Assembly (NCBI GenBank): GCA_946408385.1
Contig: CAMJSB010000003.1
Coordinates: 95,265-159,264, forward strand
Direction of reading: 5' to 3'
From: an uncultured bacterium
GTDB taxonomy: Bacteria > Patescibacteriota > Gracilibacteria > Absconditabacterales > Absconditicoccaceae
Length of the DNA: 64,000 nt
Shown here: piece by piece, positions 21,363 through 32,749 of the stretch
How positions within the stretch are numbered: the stretch's first letter is position 1
Layout: each line of letters begins with the position of its first letter
Notes under the pieces: generated by a model
Databases searched by the model: none
Told to the model about the DNA's origin: nothing
Seen by the model: only the letters and a program-made list of their open reading frames with translations
Program-made: the position numbers and the translations under genes

Positions 21363-23168
21363 ATGACTACACAAAACACACCAGAAGTAACACAGACAAA
21401 CACACCAGAATCGCACAATCAACCTGATGAATTATTGAGGAAATATAATGATATGGTAGATGGTCTTCAATCAAAGAAAGATGGATTAGATATAAAAGAA
21501 GAAGAATTAACTGGAGGATTTGCTGAATATTTATTAACTAATCAAGAAAGTTTTAATAATTTCAAGAGAAGTGTAGAGACAATGGACAAACACAAACTAA
21601 GCTGAGATAACAAAGACTCACTAAAGAGAATTGTTAGGTTCATCGAGGATATAGATAATCGTAATTCTGAGGAAATGAAAAAAGATTATGAAGAATTTAT
21701 GAAAAAAATTCAGAATCCTAAGAAACTTAACTCAATGAAGATTAGGGAAATTGAAAGAGTTAAATTGTACCTATGAATGCCTACACATAAAGATGACGCA
21801 TTAAAGGCGTATGAAGAGATGAAAAAGATTGGTCATTCACAGGAAAGTTATGAAAAAAATGGAATGAAATCACAAGATCAAGAATTTTTTGGTAAAATAT
21901 GGGACACTTTGGAAAACACATACTCAACAGATGATGATTTTATAAAAATTGATTATCCAGATTTAGCCCAACTAGATTCGAGCGTAGCTGGTTTGAAAAA
22001 AATTTGTGGTGAAAACTGGGATGGTAAAAACGAATCAATCAATATCCCTAAAAAAGAAAACTCCATCGCTAATTCTGAAACTGTAAAATCTAAAGTCATA
22101 GAGAAAAACAATCAAAGAATTAGTGAAAATGAGACTCTAGTAAAAGGTATATCAATAATCGATAAAATTACAGATAAGTCTAAATTTAGCAAACAAGGTG
22201 AAACTTTGTATTATAAAGCTGATGAGAGTACTGAAAAAGTAGAGTTCAATGCGACAAAAATGCAAGATTTATTTAAAACTGAAATTGAGAATGCTGTAAA
22301 TGGACTAGAATGACTCAAACTTATCAAAGATGAAGAAAAGGGTGAACTGATTACTAGATGTAATGATGATATATTCAGTAAGTTAAAGTCTGAGTTGTTA
22401 GCATCAAGTGATGTAAGAGATGAGACTCCGGCTACACCTACTGAAACTGGAGCTGAATCTCAAACAGGAACTGAGACTCAAAATTCATCTTTAGAATATT
22501 CTGCAAATAAAGATATAATTAAAATTAAAGATGCAAATCTGAAGACAAAAATAGTTGAACTAAAATTCTGTGAATCATTAGACTGAGATGATGTAAAATT
22601 TAATATAACTGAAGTAAAAAATTATCTAAGTGGATTAACTGAGAAGGGCTGGAAAGAATTAAGAAGTCAGCCAAAATTGGCTAAAGAAACATGGACTATC
22701 GCAGTCCAAATTGCATTAAATCATTTGAATACAAGCAGCTGAGAATACAATGGTAAATGTGATGTAGAATGGGTAGATGGAATCCGCTGACCAAGAACTA
22801 GAACATGAGTACATTGATTTCAAGAAGCTTGGAATGCTAAACATAGTGATGATGCTCAAAAAAAATTAAAAGTTGATTGAGCTCCTTGAGCAAAAACTAT
22901 AGCTGCAATAGTAGAAGCTTTATGAGGAAGTTCTTCTCCGGAGACTCCTACTGAAACTGAGACACCAACAGAAACATCAACAGAAACTCCAACAACTCAA
23001 GAGACACCAGCGGAGACACCGTCAGAGACACCACCAGAGACACCAACAAATCCAGATGCACCAACAAATCCAGATACACCGACAGAAACTTCTACTGGAA
23101 CCGAAACTCAAACCGAAGCCCCAACTTCTAGCGCTTCGGTTACCACAACATGACAACAAACAAGCTAA
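21363..23168 (+). CDS. 601-aa protein with peptidoglycan-binding-like domain and TP-rich tail
   Basis: ATG 21363 to TAA 23166-23168. Residues 1-330 are charged and helical, without a signal peptide (MTTQNTPEVTQTNTPESHNQ). Near residues 440-520 there is a peptidoglycan-binding-like pattern: AVQIALNHL, VDGIRGPRTRTGVHGFQ, LKVDGAPGAKTIAAIVEAL, the repeated VDGxxGPxT form of PG_binding_1. The last 75 residues are a low-complexity ETPTET/NPDTP tail, and a shorter TPTETG stretch lies near 350. It is followed 41 bases later by a larger protein with the same domain. It is likely to act at the cell wall or in a wall-remodelling complex, but the export route is not evident. Confidence 0.75.
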
Positions 23169-23209
23169 TCAATAACTATAATTAATTTTTAACCTATAAT
23201 AATTAAAAA

Positions 23210-25363
23210 ATGGGAGAGATACAAAATGCTTATGACATCAAAGCAAAATTAGATAGTAAAGACACCGCTAACAGAGACCTGCAAAATCTTTTTAATCAGA
23301 TAAATGAACTTAAAGATTTTAAAGATTGAACTGCTGATATTTCTAATGATCAAATTGATGGCGTTCTTGACTTCCAAAATAAACTTAATGACAACTTAAA
23401 AATTGCTGTAGAAGGTCTTAAGGCAAAAGATATTAGGACTTTGGTGACAGAGCTCTGAAAAATAGAAAATGATACCTCCTTAATATTGAACAACAATGTT
23501 AAGAATAGTTTAATAATATTAAAAGATCTTTTACAGAATACCCTAAACGAAAAACAAGCAAAACCTGATTCATTAAAAGAGTTTGAATGATATATAAATG
23601 AAGGAAAATTAAATAAACTGAATAAATTGAATAGTAAAGAAATAGGTGAAATTGTAAAATTTATTGAAGATGGTGGTTTAGAAGAAGAGGATATTATAAT
23701 TCTATATAATAAAATGAATGACAGTAAGAGGAATTTTGTTGGAAGATTTTTATCTACAGATAATGAAAATTTCACAAAAGTTCTAAGTGCTTTACAAAGC
23801 GCATCCCAAGAAAAATTGAGTGATGAAAGAACTGCTATTGACTCTGAAGTTTCTTTACATTTAGATAAAATATTTAATGGAGGACAAGATGCTGAATCTT
23901 TATTAAAGATCCTAAAATCCAATACAAACACAGACACTTGGGATGGTAGTGACATTTCAAATATAAGCTTCATAGATAATACAGATAGATCAGCCAGAAT
24001 TCAACCTAATGATTTTATCAGAAGATTTAATCAAGAAAATCAAAAAAGAATAAACTGAGCTAAAGAGGAATGAATAAAATTTATTGGAGAAAGCAGCAAT
24101 AAAATTCAGTTTAATGATGATTGAAAAATCAATCTCGATAGTTCATGACAGTTTTTAGATGAAATTAAAAATCTCATTATAAACAATGAAGAGCTAAATT
24201 CAGACCACTTTAAAGCTGTCCGTGGAAACTGGAAAAAAGCCTATGATACTGCTGTTGAAGCAGAGGCAAAAAAAGGATGGAAAAATATAGAAAAAAATAG
24301 TGAAGAATTTGGAAAACAAACTGAGACATGAATCAAAGAAATAAATGAATTTTTAGAAAATGATCAGCAATTTCTCAAAATTGAAGGGACTGATTCGAAC
24401 ACTACTATATCATACAACCTAAAAAAAGCAAAGATTTACCTTAATTCCTTATTAAAAGTTGATGAACAAAATGCTACTCGAAATAATTTTAAAACAAAGA
24501 CTGGGCCGGAAAGAAAAGCATGGATTGCAGCTGTACAAATTGCATTAAATAACCTAACTGGTGTAACAGATGAGAATAAGATTAAAGTAGATGGTATTGA
24601 TCAACAGCAAACAGAAAATGCTGTTAAGAAGTTCCAAACAGATAAAAAGCTTGAACCTAAAGATGGTAAACCATGACCTGAAACCATAAAACTTTTACTG
24701 AATGCTTTAAATCACTCTTCGACATCTCCCGAAAGTATTGACACTAATAATATGAAAGACACAATTGATACCATAGGTTATAAGAATATAGAATTCCCTG
24801 GTGATCAGGAAGAATATGGAGTCAATGGCGATGGTTATATGCAGTTTTATCAAAAAGGAAATGATGCACGTAATATTTTATGTCAGACTAATGATAACCA
24901 ATTATTTATGCTTTCTCTTGACACCCCTCGAATAAAGACAAAATATGAAATTACCAAATCACATAATGATCATAGTGAGCTTACTCCAGGTGAGACTCAG
25001 CTCAATGTATGTACTGCTTGAGCTAAAGCTCTGAATAGTATAATTAAAGATTCTACGCATACAGAGTTGAAAAATTCTCAATTATCTTTTGTAGAGAAGT
25101 CGGGGTTTTATGAATTATTGCTTAATAACGTAACAATTTCTATTCCTGATAATTTCTTTGATGAAAAATTTTGTTGATTAACTAAAATGGAAGATAAGTT
25201 AATGCTATTTTTATTAGCAAATAAGGTTTCAGAAATAAAGGAAAACAATAATGATGCGCAAAATCCTATTGCTATAGAGACTCAGTTACATTCCAGTCAC
25301 AGCAATCTAATCCCCAACTGAATTGACCGAGATCAATTTAAAACTGCTTTTAATTTTACATAG
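23210..25363 (+). CDS. 717-aa protein with peptidoglycan-binding-like domain
   Basis: ATG 23210 to TAG 25361-25363. A long helical, charged N-terminal part (MGEIQNAYDIKAKLDSKDTA) has no signal peptide. Near residues 435-505 lies the same module as in the 601-aa neighbour: WIAAVQIALNNL, KVDGIDQQQTENAVKKFQ, KDGKPGPETIKLLLNAL. A further 200 residues with aromatic-rich sequence (DGYMQFYQKGNDARNI) follow, possibly a second globular domain. The pair looks like products of an old duplication that then diverged. The 3' end overlaps the convergent TPR gene by 8 bases. Function unknown; cell-wall binding is inferred from the domain alone. Confidence 0.75.
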
Positions 25364-28049
25364 TATCTTGTAATAGTTTTTTGATCTGATTTATTTCAGA
25401 TCTTTTTTTTGTTAAAGAAACTGCCTTTAGCAGATATGCCTTAGCTTTTTCTAAATCTCACTGCTGCACATAGTAATCTCATAGAGCTTGATATAAGTAT
25501 CACTGTGGATATTCAGCTACTAAATTTAATAAATACTGTTCTATTCAGTCGAACTGTCAAAGTGCGATATTTCTACCTATTGTTCAATATGTACATACTG
25601 CTCTTTCTTCGTTTGATAGAGTCATCGAACATACACGAAGCATTTTATTCGCTAGCTCTATATCGAATGCATATATTTGGAATTGTTTTCATTCTGCATA
25701 TGGATGGAAGAAAGCTTCATAAAAATATGTATAAAAATCTGATGCAACCAAGTTTTCATATCATAATAATTTATTTCGAGAGGCTATCAGTTTAGTTCTT
25801 TGATCTAATTTAATATAATCATTTATTAGATATCTTTGAGCATCCAAACGTAACTTATCATCTTGTATTCTAGAGAGCATCACTACAGATTGCTCATATT
25901 TTTCATCTCGATAGGACGCTACTCATACCAAGAAACGATATTTTTCTACATTATTAGGATCTAATTCCATTAGCTTTTTAAGATATTCAATTGATGAATC
26001 TCGAGAATTTGTAAGAAAGTTTGCATAAGCAAGGACTTGATAAGGCAATATATAATTTGCATTTTTCTGAAGTGAATATAGTGCCAATACTTTTGCAGGT
26101 TGGAATAATCATTGATTGAATAATTCAAGAGAAACTAATGTATCAAAATAATAATCTGGCATTCACATCTGTTTAGCTATTTGATTTTTATATCATTGGA
26201 TTTTTAGTGAAAAAGTCTGATTTTTTTCTGATGTAAATCATGAAGAAATTGCAAAGAAGTTATCGTAATTTCTACTCATTAATGCGATTACTCATAAATA
26301 TCGATTTTTATCTTCTTCAGAAATTCTATTTTCAGCACTATATTCTTGAACTAATGTTGTTAAATTTTCATTTATCGTGGATGAACCAAGAGAGAATGAA
26401 TTGAAAGCAACACGTAAACTTAGTGAAGGATCCAGCTGATTACGATATATTTCTGGGAGATTTTCAATAAATTTCTTTGCCTTTACGAATTGATATTCAT
26501 TTAGATAAGTTTCGACAATTAGGTTCATTACTTCTACATCCTTTGTCTTCTCAAAAACTTTTTTTAAAAATTCATCATTTTCACTTTCCAGTGTATCTAT
26601 GTCTATTTCTTCATTTTCCAATAATTTCTCAAACATCGGATCCGAAAGTCCTTGTTGTTCAGTTTCTCTATCCTCTAAATTTTCAACCAATACGTTAGTT
26701 ATCTTTTCTCTTCCCTTTTTCAGACTTACGATATTTTTGGTTGGTTGATATTTATATATCCTTATCAAAGTTACTTCTGGAATTTTTCATTCACTAAGGC
26801 TTACTGAGTTGGTTGATATTTCAGGTTTTTCTATTGCTATAGTTTTTTCCTCTGGCTCTCTTCACATATTCATATTGATGGAATAACTATCAGGTTCGTG
26901 TTTTTCTATTTCATATGTAATTTCTTGTTTTCATTCATCTGTTTTAACAAAGTTTCATGTCTCTATTTCATTTATTTCTACAGTTTGAATATAATTTGAT
27001 CATGTAACTACTCCTGTATTATTATTTTTCTCGAAGTCTACAGCTGTTTTTTCTTCTGTTTTTCAAATGGATACTGAATTTTCATCATAGATCGAAACTA
27101 TATTTTCATCCGACTCTCCTCTACTATTTTCTATTGCACTAGATATAGTATCATCACCCAATGAAACAATAGTTGGCTTATTATTTTTCATTTTTGCTAG
27201 ATATTCTTCATCAATACCCGCACTATTACGCAAATTCAGTGGAGCTTTAAATCCAGAATAGAGTTTTATTGCCCTTGAATTCTTATAAAGGGGTTCTATC
27301 TCCTTACCTTTTTCAAGATTTATGGTCAGATTTCTTTTTACTGGATATCTTTTTATATGTACTAATGGTATTTCTGCTCACATCTTCAGATTTAGAGTAC
27401 TTGTACTATACTCGTATTCTTTTACTGGATAATTAGTTGTCTCTTTTTCTGCTTCCTTTTTTTCTTCTTTTCATACTTCTTTTTCTATTTCCTTTTCTAC
27501 TTCCTTTTCTACTTCCTTTTTAGCTGTTTCTCATGTATTAGACTTAAAATTCTTATCAATTCAAGTATTATACTTTTCATCATTATCGTTGGTTCACGTA
27601 TTCTGTTTTATTTTATTTTTTGATATTCATGTCTGATTTTGTATCTCTAGTCAATCGAAGACACTAGATATGCTATCACTATCATCTAAGCTAAGAAAAC
27701 TAGGTCATGTATAAACCTTTTCTTGGTTCTTTAGTTTTTCTTTCTCTAATTTTTTTTCTCTCTCGACTTTGGCTAAATATTTAGGATCTATTCAATCACT
27801 CTTACGCATCTCTTTTGGAGCTTCAAATTCATAATTAAGATGTATTAGATCTGAATTCTTATAAACAGCATTTAAATTAACCATTGGTCTTGATGTTTCA
27901 CTCTTCATAGGATTAGTATTCTTTTCCGCTTTATCGAAAACTATTTGATTGTTTTCAAATCAAATTTTGTATCACTTTTCATCACAAATAATAAAAAATA
28001 CGATTCAAAAGATAAATATCATTCATAGTAATTTCCGAAATCTACGCAT
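25356..28049 (-). CDS. Membrane-anchored TPR-type repeat protein, 897 aa
   Basis: ATG 28049 to TAA 25356-25358. The N-terminus MRRFRKLLGMIFIFGIVFFI is a positively charged signal anchor. Residues about 40-480 are acidic and low-complexity, with runs such as KEVEKEVEKEIEKEV and two related blocks (KNSDLIHLNYEFEAPKEMR and KNSRAIKLYSGFKAPLNLR) that look like an internal duplication. From about 480 to the end there are helical hairpins of the TPR/SEL1 kind: FVKAKKFIENLP, QVLAYANFLTNSRDSSIEYL, YQALGDYYVQQGDLEKAKAY. Such domains bind other proteins. It lies 77 bases behind uvrB on the same strand but probably has separate control. Confidence 0.75.
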
Positions 28050-28126
28050 TATTTGTGATGTTTTTATTTATATATAAACTTAATATTTATTTTTAGTAAT
28101 ATCAACTCCAAATACAACAATTTAAA

Positions 28127-29848
28127 CTATTCTGAATCTTCTTCAAATAAATCTTTCAGAATATCTTTTTCATCTTTTTTGGGCTCTTTATCTGAAAGAT
28201 ATGTTTCCAAATATGGTTTTTTTTTCAATAATTTATCTACACTTGCTAGTAAATGTGAATAATCTCCAGACTTTGGATAGACATAAGTAATCGGATCTAA
28301 TAATCATGTTGGACGAATGATTTGTTCTACGACTTCATCTGATAAATTCAATTCATACTCTGCCGGAGTGGCAGATAGGAATATTGATTTCGCTCAGGTT
28401 TTTATTTTTGATGCTAAATTAGCACGTTGATTTTCTGCACGAGCTTCTTTATTTATTAACGATTCAGAATGTCATTCTGAGGCTTTAGCCGAAGAATCTT
28501 TCGCGTTTTTGTCATTCTGAGGAGCTTGCGACGAAGAATCTTGTGAATTTCACCTAAGATCCTTTTCACCCAGTTTAGCTGGGCAGGTATTCGTTCAGGA
28601 TGACGCACTATTCTCAAGTACTTTCAAGTGGGTAGTAGAAACTAAATCCAAATTATCAGTAGCTTGATCTAGCTTAATTTCATCTAACGATTTCCATCAA
28701 AGAGTAGCTTCTAATTCCTCGAAACGTAATGGACGATGATCGATAGCGGATGGAAGACGGAATCAATATTTAATCAGATTATTTTTTCTGGCTCTATCTC
28801 ACTGTGACATCGCATTTAATTGAGGAATTGTCATATGAGATTCATCTATAATGAGCAAGAAATCTTTAGGAAAATAATCGAAAATCGTATTTGGAGCCTC
28901 ACCTGGCAAACGTTTATCAAAATATAATGAATAATTCTCGATACCATTCACAAATCAAGTTTCACGAATCATACGTAAATCGTATTCTACACGTTTTTTG
29001 ATTCTCTCTGCCTCCACTAACATTCAGGCTTTTTCAAATTCTTTTATTCTGAGTTCTTTTTCTAAATCAATTTGCTGAAGTATAGTTTCTAAGTCATTTG
29101 TATCCTGTAAATATTGAGTAGCAGGCCAAAGAATAACCTGATTAGCCTGAGATTTTAGTTCAAATGTAACTGAATCACGAATTTCAATCCTCTCAATCAC
29201 ATCTTCATCAAAGAAGCAACGATAAACAGATTTTTCAGTAGAAGAATAAACATCCAATCTCTCTCATTGCAATTCGAACATTCAGGCTTCAATTTTTCCA
29301 TGAACTGGTTTATATTGCATATGTAATAGTTGATGCTTTATTTCTTTAAAATCATATGACTGCCCCACTTTGAGCTGAAGCATATTTTCCTGGAAGAATC
29401 TACTCTGTCATAAACCATAGAGAGAAGATGCCGAAGCGACTACAATTACATCATCACGAGAAAGCAGACTCGCCATTGTAGCTAGTCTATACATCTCAAT
29501 TTCATCGTTAATTGTAGCTTCTTTCTCTATATATGTTCATGAAGATGGAAGATATGATTCTGGTTGATAATAATCAAAATATGATACAAAATAATGCACT
29601 GCATTATTTGGAAAGAATGCTTTAAATTCAGTAGAAAGCTGAGCTGCTAATGTTTTATTGTGTGAAATTACGAGAGTAGGTCTCTGAACTTTTTGGATAA
29701 TATTAGCCATGGTAAAAGTCTTTCATGTTCATGTAGCTCAGAGTAGTGTGATATTTTTCTTTCAATTTTCAAAAGCTTGAACAATCTGATTGATTGCTTT
29801 TGGTTGGTCTCATGCTGGTTCGTAATCTGATTTCAATTGGAATGGCAT
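28127..29848 (-). CDS. uvrB: Excinuclease ABC subunit B lacking helicase domain 2, with in-frame insert
   Basis: 573 residues; UvrB is normally about 660-680. ATG 29848 ([20 protein letters not shown]); Walker A LLGATGTGKTFTMAN near residue 40; the beta-hairpin region [52 protein letters not shown]; then [10 protein letters not shown] and EQIIRPTGLLDP. After TGLLDP the protein should continue into the second RecA-like domain (motifs IV-VI and the UvrC-contact tail), but here it ends about 50 residues later with an acidic tail ([20 protein letters not shown]). Between HRPLRFEEL and FLSATP about 110 extra residues are inserted, some 45 of them from palindromic elements. With uvrA about 10 kb away, the repair system seems present, but this UvrB could not complete a helicase cycle alone. 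gatC is 23 bases upstream. Confidence 0.92.
28471..28604 (-). repeat. Compound palindromic element inside uvrB (copies 7a, 7b)
   Basis: A partial copy (28471-28510, GTCATTCTGAGGCTTTAGCC) is joined to a full copy (28511-28604, GTCATTCTGAGG to CAGGATGAC). Read in the uvrB frame the pair gives [44 protein letters not shown], without TAA or TAG. The internal block is nearly identical to copy 5 at 18550 in reverse orientation. Confidence 0.85.
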
Positions 29849-29871
29849 TATTTTGTTTTATTCTAAATTAT

Positions 29872-30159
29872 TTATTCTTCTCAAATTACTGAATTTACCT
29901 GAATCGTGTGATTTACTTGACGCTCTGGGATAACATTAGTTTCCACTAAATCTAATCAATCAAAATCTTTTTGATCTGTAAAAAGAGAAATTGGTTCATC
30001 ATCCTCTACATCTATATCTCACTCTGGAAGTGGAAATGACGCAAAATCATCAAACATATTTTTCATAGAATTGAAATAATCTAAGAATGCTGGTTTTTGA
30101 TCCTCTGGTAATTCAATCGCTGTGAGTTTTAATAATTTTTGTAATTGTTCTGGAGTCAT
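29872..30159 (-). CDS. gatC: Asp/Glu-tRNA amidotransferase subunit C
   Basis: 95 residues, ATG 30159 to TAA 29872-29874. The N-terminal helix MTPEQLQKLLKLTAIELPED, a second helix with DYFNSMKNMFDDF, then DIDVEDDEPISLF and a C-terminal NHTIQVNSVIGEE match the GatC layout (helical start, DV..EP motif, VP.V tail). GatC stabilises the GatA-GatB pair, which converts Glu-tRNA-Gln or Asp-tRNA-Asn to the amidated form. GatA and GatB are not in this window. It is 23 bases ahead of uvrB, so probably co-transcribed. Confidence 0.8.
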
Positions 30160-30230
30160 CAAATTTTAACATAGTTAATAAATCTGACTTTTAGAATAAT
30201 ATTTTTAATTCATCTTTCAAGTATAACTTG

Positions 30231-30262
30231 AAAAAAAGGATGGTATCCACTACCACCCTTTA
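30231..30262 (-). terminator. Terminator of the DUF5684 gene
   Basis: Minus strand: AAAGGGTGGTA, GTGGA, TACCATCCTTTTTTT. The stem is strong with one mismatch and has a T-run. Confidence 0.8.
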
Positions 30263-30283
30263 TATGAAAATTCAAATTCTGAA

Positions 30284-31060
30284 CTAAGCTTCAACTACAG
30301 TTTCCTCAGATTTTTTTCATTCATATTGATAATTTCCAAATCCAAGGATCAAAACACATATTCATATGAATAATACATATAATATTGAAGCAAACACTCC
30401 CCATCCAAATTTTCTAGGAAGTTTGTAATTTACCACAATTGCAACGATTCAACAGAATAAACATGCTATTCCCATAACTATTCAATATGCAGTTGATTCT
30501 ACTCAACATATTGCTGCAACTAAGCATCAAACAGCAAATACTATGAGAGTATACCAAAACCAGTTTTTCATTCCTGCTATCTTATATAAGATATATGTAT
30601 TATAGAAAGGGATTATAGATTTCCATCCAGCTTCTCATGCTTTTGTAAAAATTTTCCACATAGCTATGATTGCAAGGATTCATAAAACTAGCGCCAAAAT
30701 CCATATAGCTATTCATAGACCTGCAAGAATTCAAAAAAGTCATCAAATAGCCCCTGCAGCTTCTTCGTTTGTTAATCCTTCTTCATTAAGGAGATTTTGA
30801 ACTTCTTCATTTTCGAAAATTGAATTAAAATCCTCTATTCATTCTAATTCAACAGTCTCATCTATAGTTTCTGCAGTTTCATCTATAGCCTCATCTACTA
30901 CATCAACTGCTTCATCTACAGCATTAGCTGCTTCATCTACTACATTTTCAGCTTCTACAACAACATCCTCTGCGATAGCTTCATCTTCCTGTGCATAAAT
31001 AGGTGTAGCAACAAACCCAAATAGCCCAAGAAGAGCAAATAAAGATAATAATTTTTTCAT
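30284..31060 (-). CDS. DUF5684-type membrane protein with acidic VDEA repeats
   Basis: 258 residues. The start chosen is ATG 31060, because MKKLLSLFALLGLFGFVATP followed by IYAQED is a typical signal peptide; an upstream ATG at 31150 would precede it with 30 odd residues. Residues 28-75 repeat an acidic pattern (VVDEAANAVDEAVDVVDEAI). The C-terminal half has four or five membrane helices around the conserved block WKIFTKAGEAGWKSIIPFYN and YILYKIAGMKNWFWY, the mark of DUF5684 proteins often found beside signal peptidases or in exported-protein loci. It is a single gene with its own terminator. Function unknown. Confidence 0.8.
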
Positions 31061-31173
31061 GAAAAATATATTAAGATATAAAAATAAATATACAGTTTTA
31101 TCTTGTAATGGTTTTTTATTTAATTGCAATAGATAATTTATTTTTTTCAATTAGTAATTGATTTTTAATTATA

Positions 31174-31205
31174 GAAAAAAGCTGAATGGTAATTACCAAA
31201 CAGCT
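31174..31205 (-). terminator. Terminator of the putative small RNA
   Basis: Minus strand: AGCTGTTTGGTAATTACCAT, then TCAGCTTTTTT. The inner stem TGGTAAT/ATTACCA and outer AGCTG/CAGCT are both paired. Confidence 0.7.
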
Positions 31206-31339
31206 TCTCTTCCATCTCTTCTAAAAATGAAGAATAAATGGAATAAGAAGAGAAGATTATACACACGCAAACTTTTTTGAACAAATGTTCCAATTGCGAC
31301 CTGAGAAAAATATCAGGCAATCCTGAAGCATTTCCTCAA
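31180..31339 (-). ncRNA. Putative small RNA, about 160 nt
   Basis: On the minus strand an excellent promoter (TTTACA, 17-base spacer, TATAAT) starts a stretch with no good ORF. It contains foldable pieces such as GCCTGATATTTTTCTCAGG, GGAACATTTGTTC and CTTCTCTTC pairing with GAAGAGATGGAAGAGAAG, and ends in a clear terminator. It does not carry the conserved cores of RNase P, SRP RNA or tmRNA that I would expect to recognise. A 6S-like or lineage-specific RNA is possible. Confidence 0.45.
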
Positions 31340-31345
31340 TAAGTC

Positions 31346-31374
31346 ATTATACTCAACCTTTCAATTTCTGTAAA
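31346..31374 (-). promoter_or_regulatory. Promoter of the putative small RNA
   Basis: TTTACA at 31374-31369, 17 bases, TATAAT at 31351-31346 on the minus strand. Confidence 0.65.
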
Positions 31375-31580
31375 TACTTTTGAAAAGCATAACCGATCCC
31401 TTTATTTTCTCCCTAGCTACCGATGTCGAAAAAATGGAAATTCAGTAAGTAAATAACTGAACGATAGGCAAAATCTAATTTAAATCAGAATAAATTACTC
31501 ATATCCCTGTAAAAAGCATAACTTCTTGTGAAAGGGAATGATAGCGTTTTATTTTTGTTTTGTATGCTTCTTATCACTTA

Positions 31581-31859
31581 ATGTCTAATCTCGCATTAAT
31601 GAATAATTTTTCTCAAATCTGAGATGAAATACAAGCAAAGCATCCAATAAAAATAAATTTTTCAATTCAAGATATTAGTCAAACTAATAACGTGAATTGC
31701 CAATTGTTCTGTACAATCTTAAAGATCTCTTCTGTCACTTACACTCCAGATATAAAAAGTGGATTAAATGTAATTGACGATGTAATTATAATCCAATCAT
31801 ATATTTTTGTCAAATTTTTTATGAGATTTTTTATTCTGGCTTATAAATTAGATTTTTAA
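31581..31859 (+). CDS. Possible small protein, 92 aa
   Basis: ATG 31581 to TAA 31857-31859 with one UGA glycine. It begins MSNLALMNNFSQIGDEIQAK and ends in a hydrophobic, aromatic segment (IIQSYIFVKFFMRFFILAY) that could be a membrane helix. No family, no clear promoter and no neighbour that helps. The region between the small RNA promoter and this frame (31375-31580) shows nothing else that I can support. Confidence 0.35.
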
Positions 31860-31920
31860 AGATTTTTTATTTTATTGCTTTTTGTTTTTATATTGGTATT
31901 ATGAAGTTCGGTAAAATTTT

Positions 31921-32598
31921 ATGATAAAATTTTCTATATTTATGGGAAGATATAAAATGGTATTAAGGCGAATATTCTGGATATTTATGATAATATTGGT
32001 TTGCTGTATAGCTTTTTATAGATGTTATTTTTTGCGTCAACCATATCGTAAAGTACCAAATAATGAAAATTTATTTGTAAGTCCTGCTAACTGAGAAATT
32101 ATTGCAATAATCAAAAATCCAACAGACAATACAATAATATATAAAAACAATAATGAAGTTTTGGATCATTTTATAGATTGAATTGGTAGTGGGGCGACTA
32201 TGATTTCTATTATGATGACTCCTATGGATGTACATTACCAACGTTCTCCGAATAAAGCAACTATGATTGAAGAAAAATATGTACGTGGGAAAAGACGCAA
32301 TGCAATGAAAACTGATCCTACAATGAAATCTACATTACAAAATGAATATAATGCAATGCTTTTTGAAGCCGATAACTGAGTTCGCTACAGAATAGTTCAA
32401 ATTGCATGAACTGTAGCTAGGAGAATAGTTTCATATGTGGATGTGGAAGACAAAGTTGAGCAATGAGAAGTGATATGAATGATTAGATTCTGATCCCAAG
32501 TGACTATAATCTTTGATAGAAATGTAGATGTTCTGGCTAAGGTTTGAGATAAAGTCATAGACGGAGAAACTGTATTAGCAAGGATAAAAGCTAAATAA
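31921..32598 (+). CDS. Phosphatidylserine decarboxylase-like protein
   Basis: 225 residues, ATG 31921 to TAA 32596-32598; ATG 31942 or 31957 are alternative starts. An N-terminal membrane helix (RIFWIFMIILVCCIAFYRCY) is followed by the Psd pattern: YRKVPNNENLFVSPANGEII, MISIMMTPMDVHYQRSP, RYRIVQIAGTVARRIVSYV, then GMIRFGSQV, whose Gly-Ser is the usual self-cleavage site that yields the pyruvoyl group, and GDKVIDGETVLARIKAK. Archaeal-type Psd enzymes of about 200-230 residues make phosphatidylethanolamine (or a related ether lipid). Membrane-lipid synthesis is rarely complete in this group, so remodelling of scavenged lipid is possible. The terminator follows after 60 bases. Confidence 0.85.
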
Positions 32599-32659
32599 AG
32601 GTTTATCAAAATGAGATCTTTAGTTTATGATAAGTTTGTTAGGCAAATTCAAAAAATAA

Positions 32660-32692
32660 TAAAAATCTGGCAAAAAAAGTCAGATTTTTTTT
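32660..32692 (+). terminator. Terminator after the Psd-like gene
   Basis: AAAAATCTGGC, AAAAAAA, GTCAGATTTTTTTT: a 7-8 bp stem with T-run. Confidence 0.8.
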
Positions 32693-32718
32693 GCATTTTT
32701 TTGATTCCCATATATAAT
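32691..32718 (+). promoter_or_regulatory. Promoter of the 764-aa gene
   Basis: TTGCAT 32691-32696, 16 bases, TATAAT 32713-32718; it abuts the preceding terminator. Confidence 0.65.
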
Positions 32719-32749
32719 TAAGATGTGTTTTTAAATTGCAAAAGTCTGT

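Noticed and set aside
23350..23973. 207-codon minus-strand frame
   Set aside because: Antisense to the 717-aa gene; leucine/phenylalanine-rich as expected for the shadow of an A-rich gene.
19260..25300. Prophage lysis module (CHAP protein, peptidoglycan-binding proteins)
   Set aside because: No capsid, terminase, portal, integrase or holin genes are present, and the UGA-rich codon use equals that of the housekeeping genes.
31180..31560. RNase P RNA
   Set aside because: GAGGAAA and ACAGAAA blocks occur on the minus strand but in the wrong order and spacing for the P4 helix.
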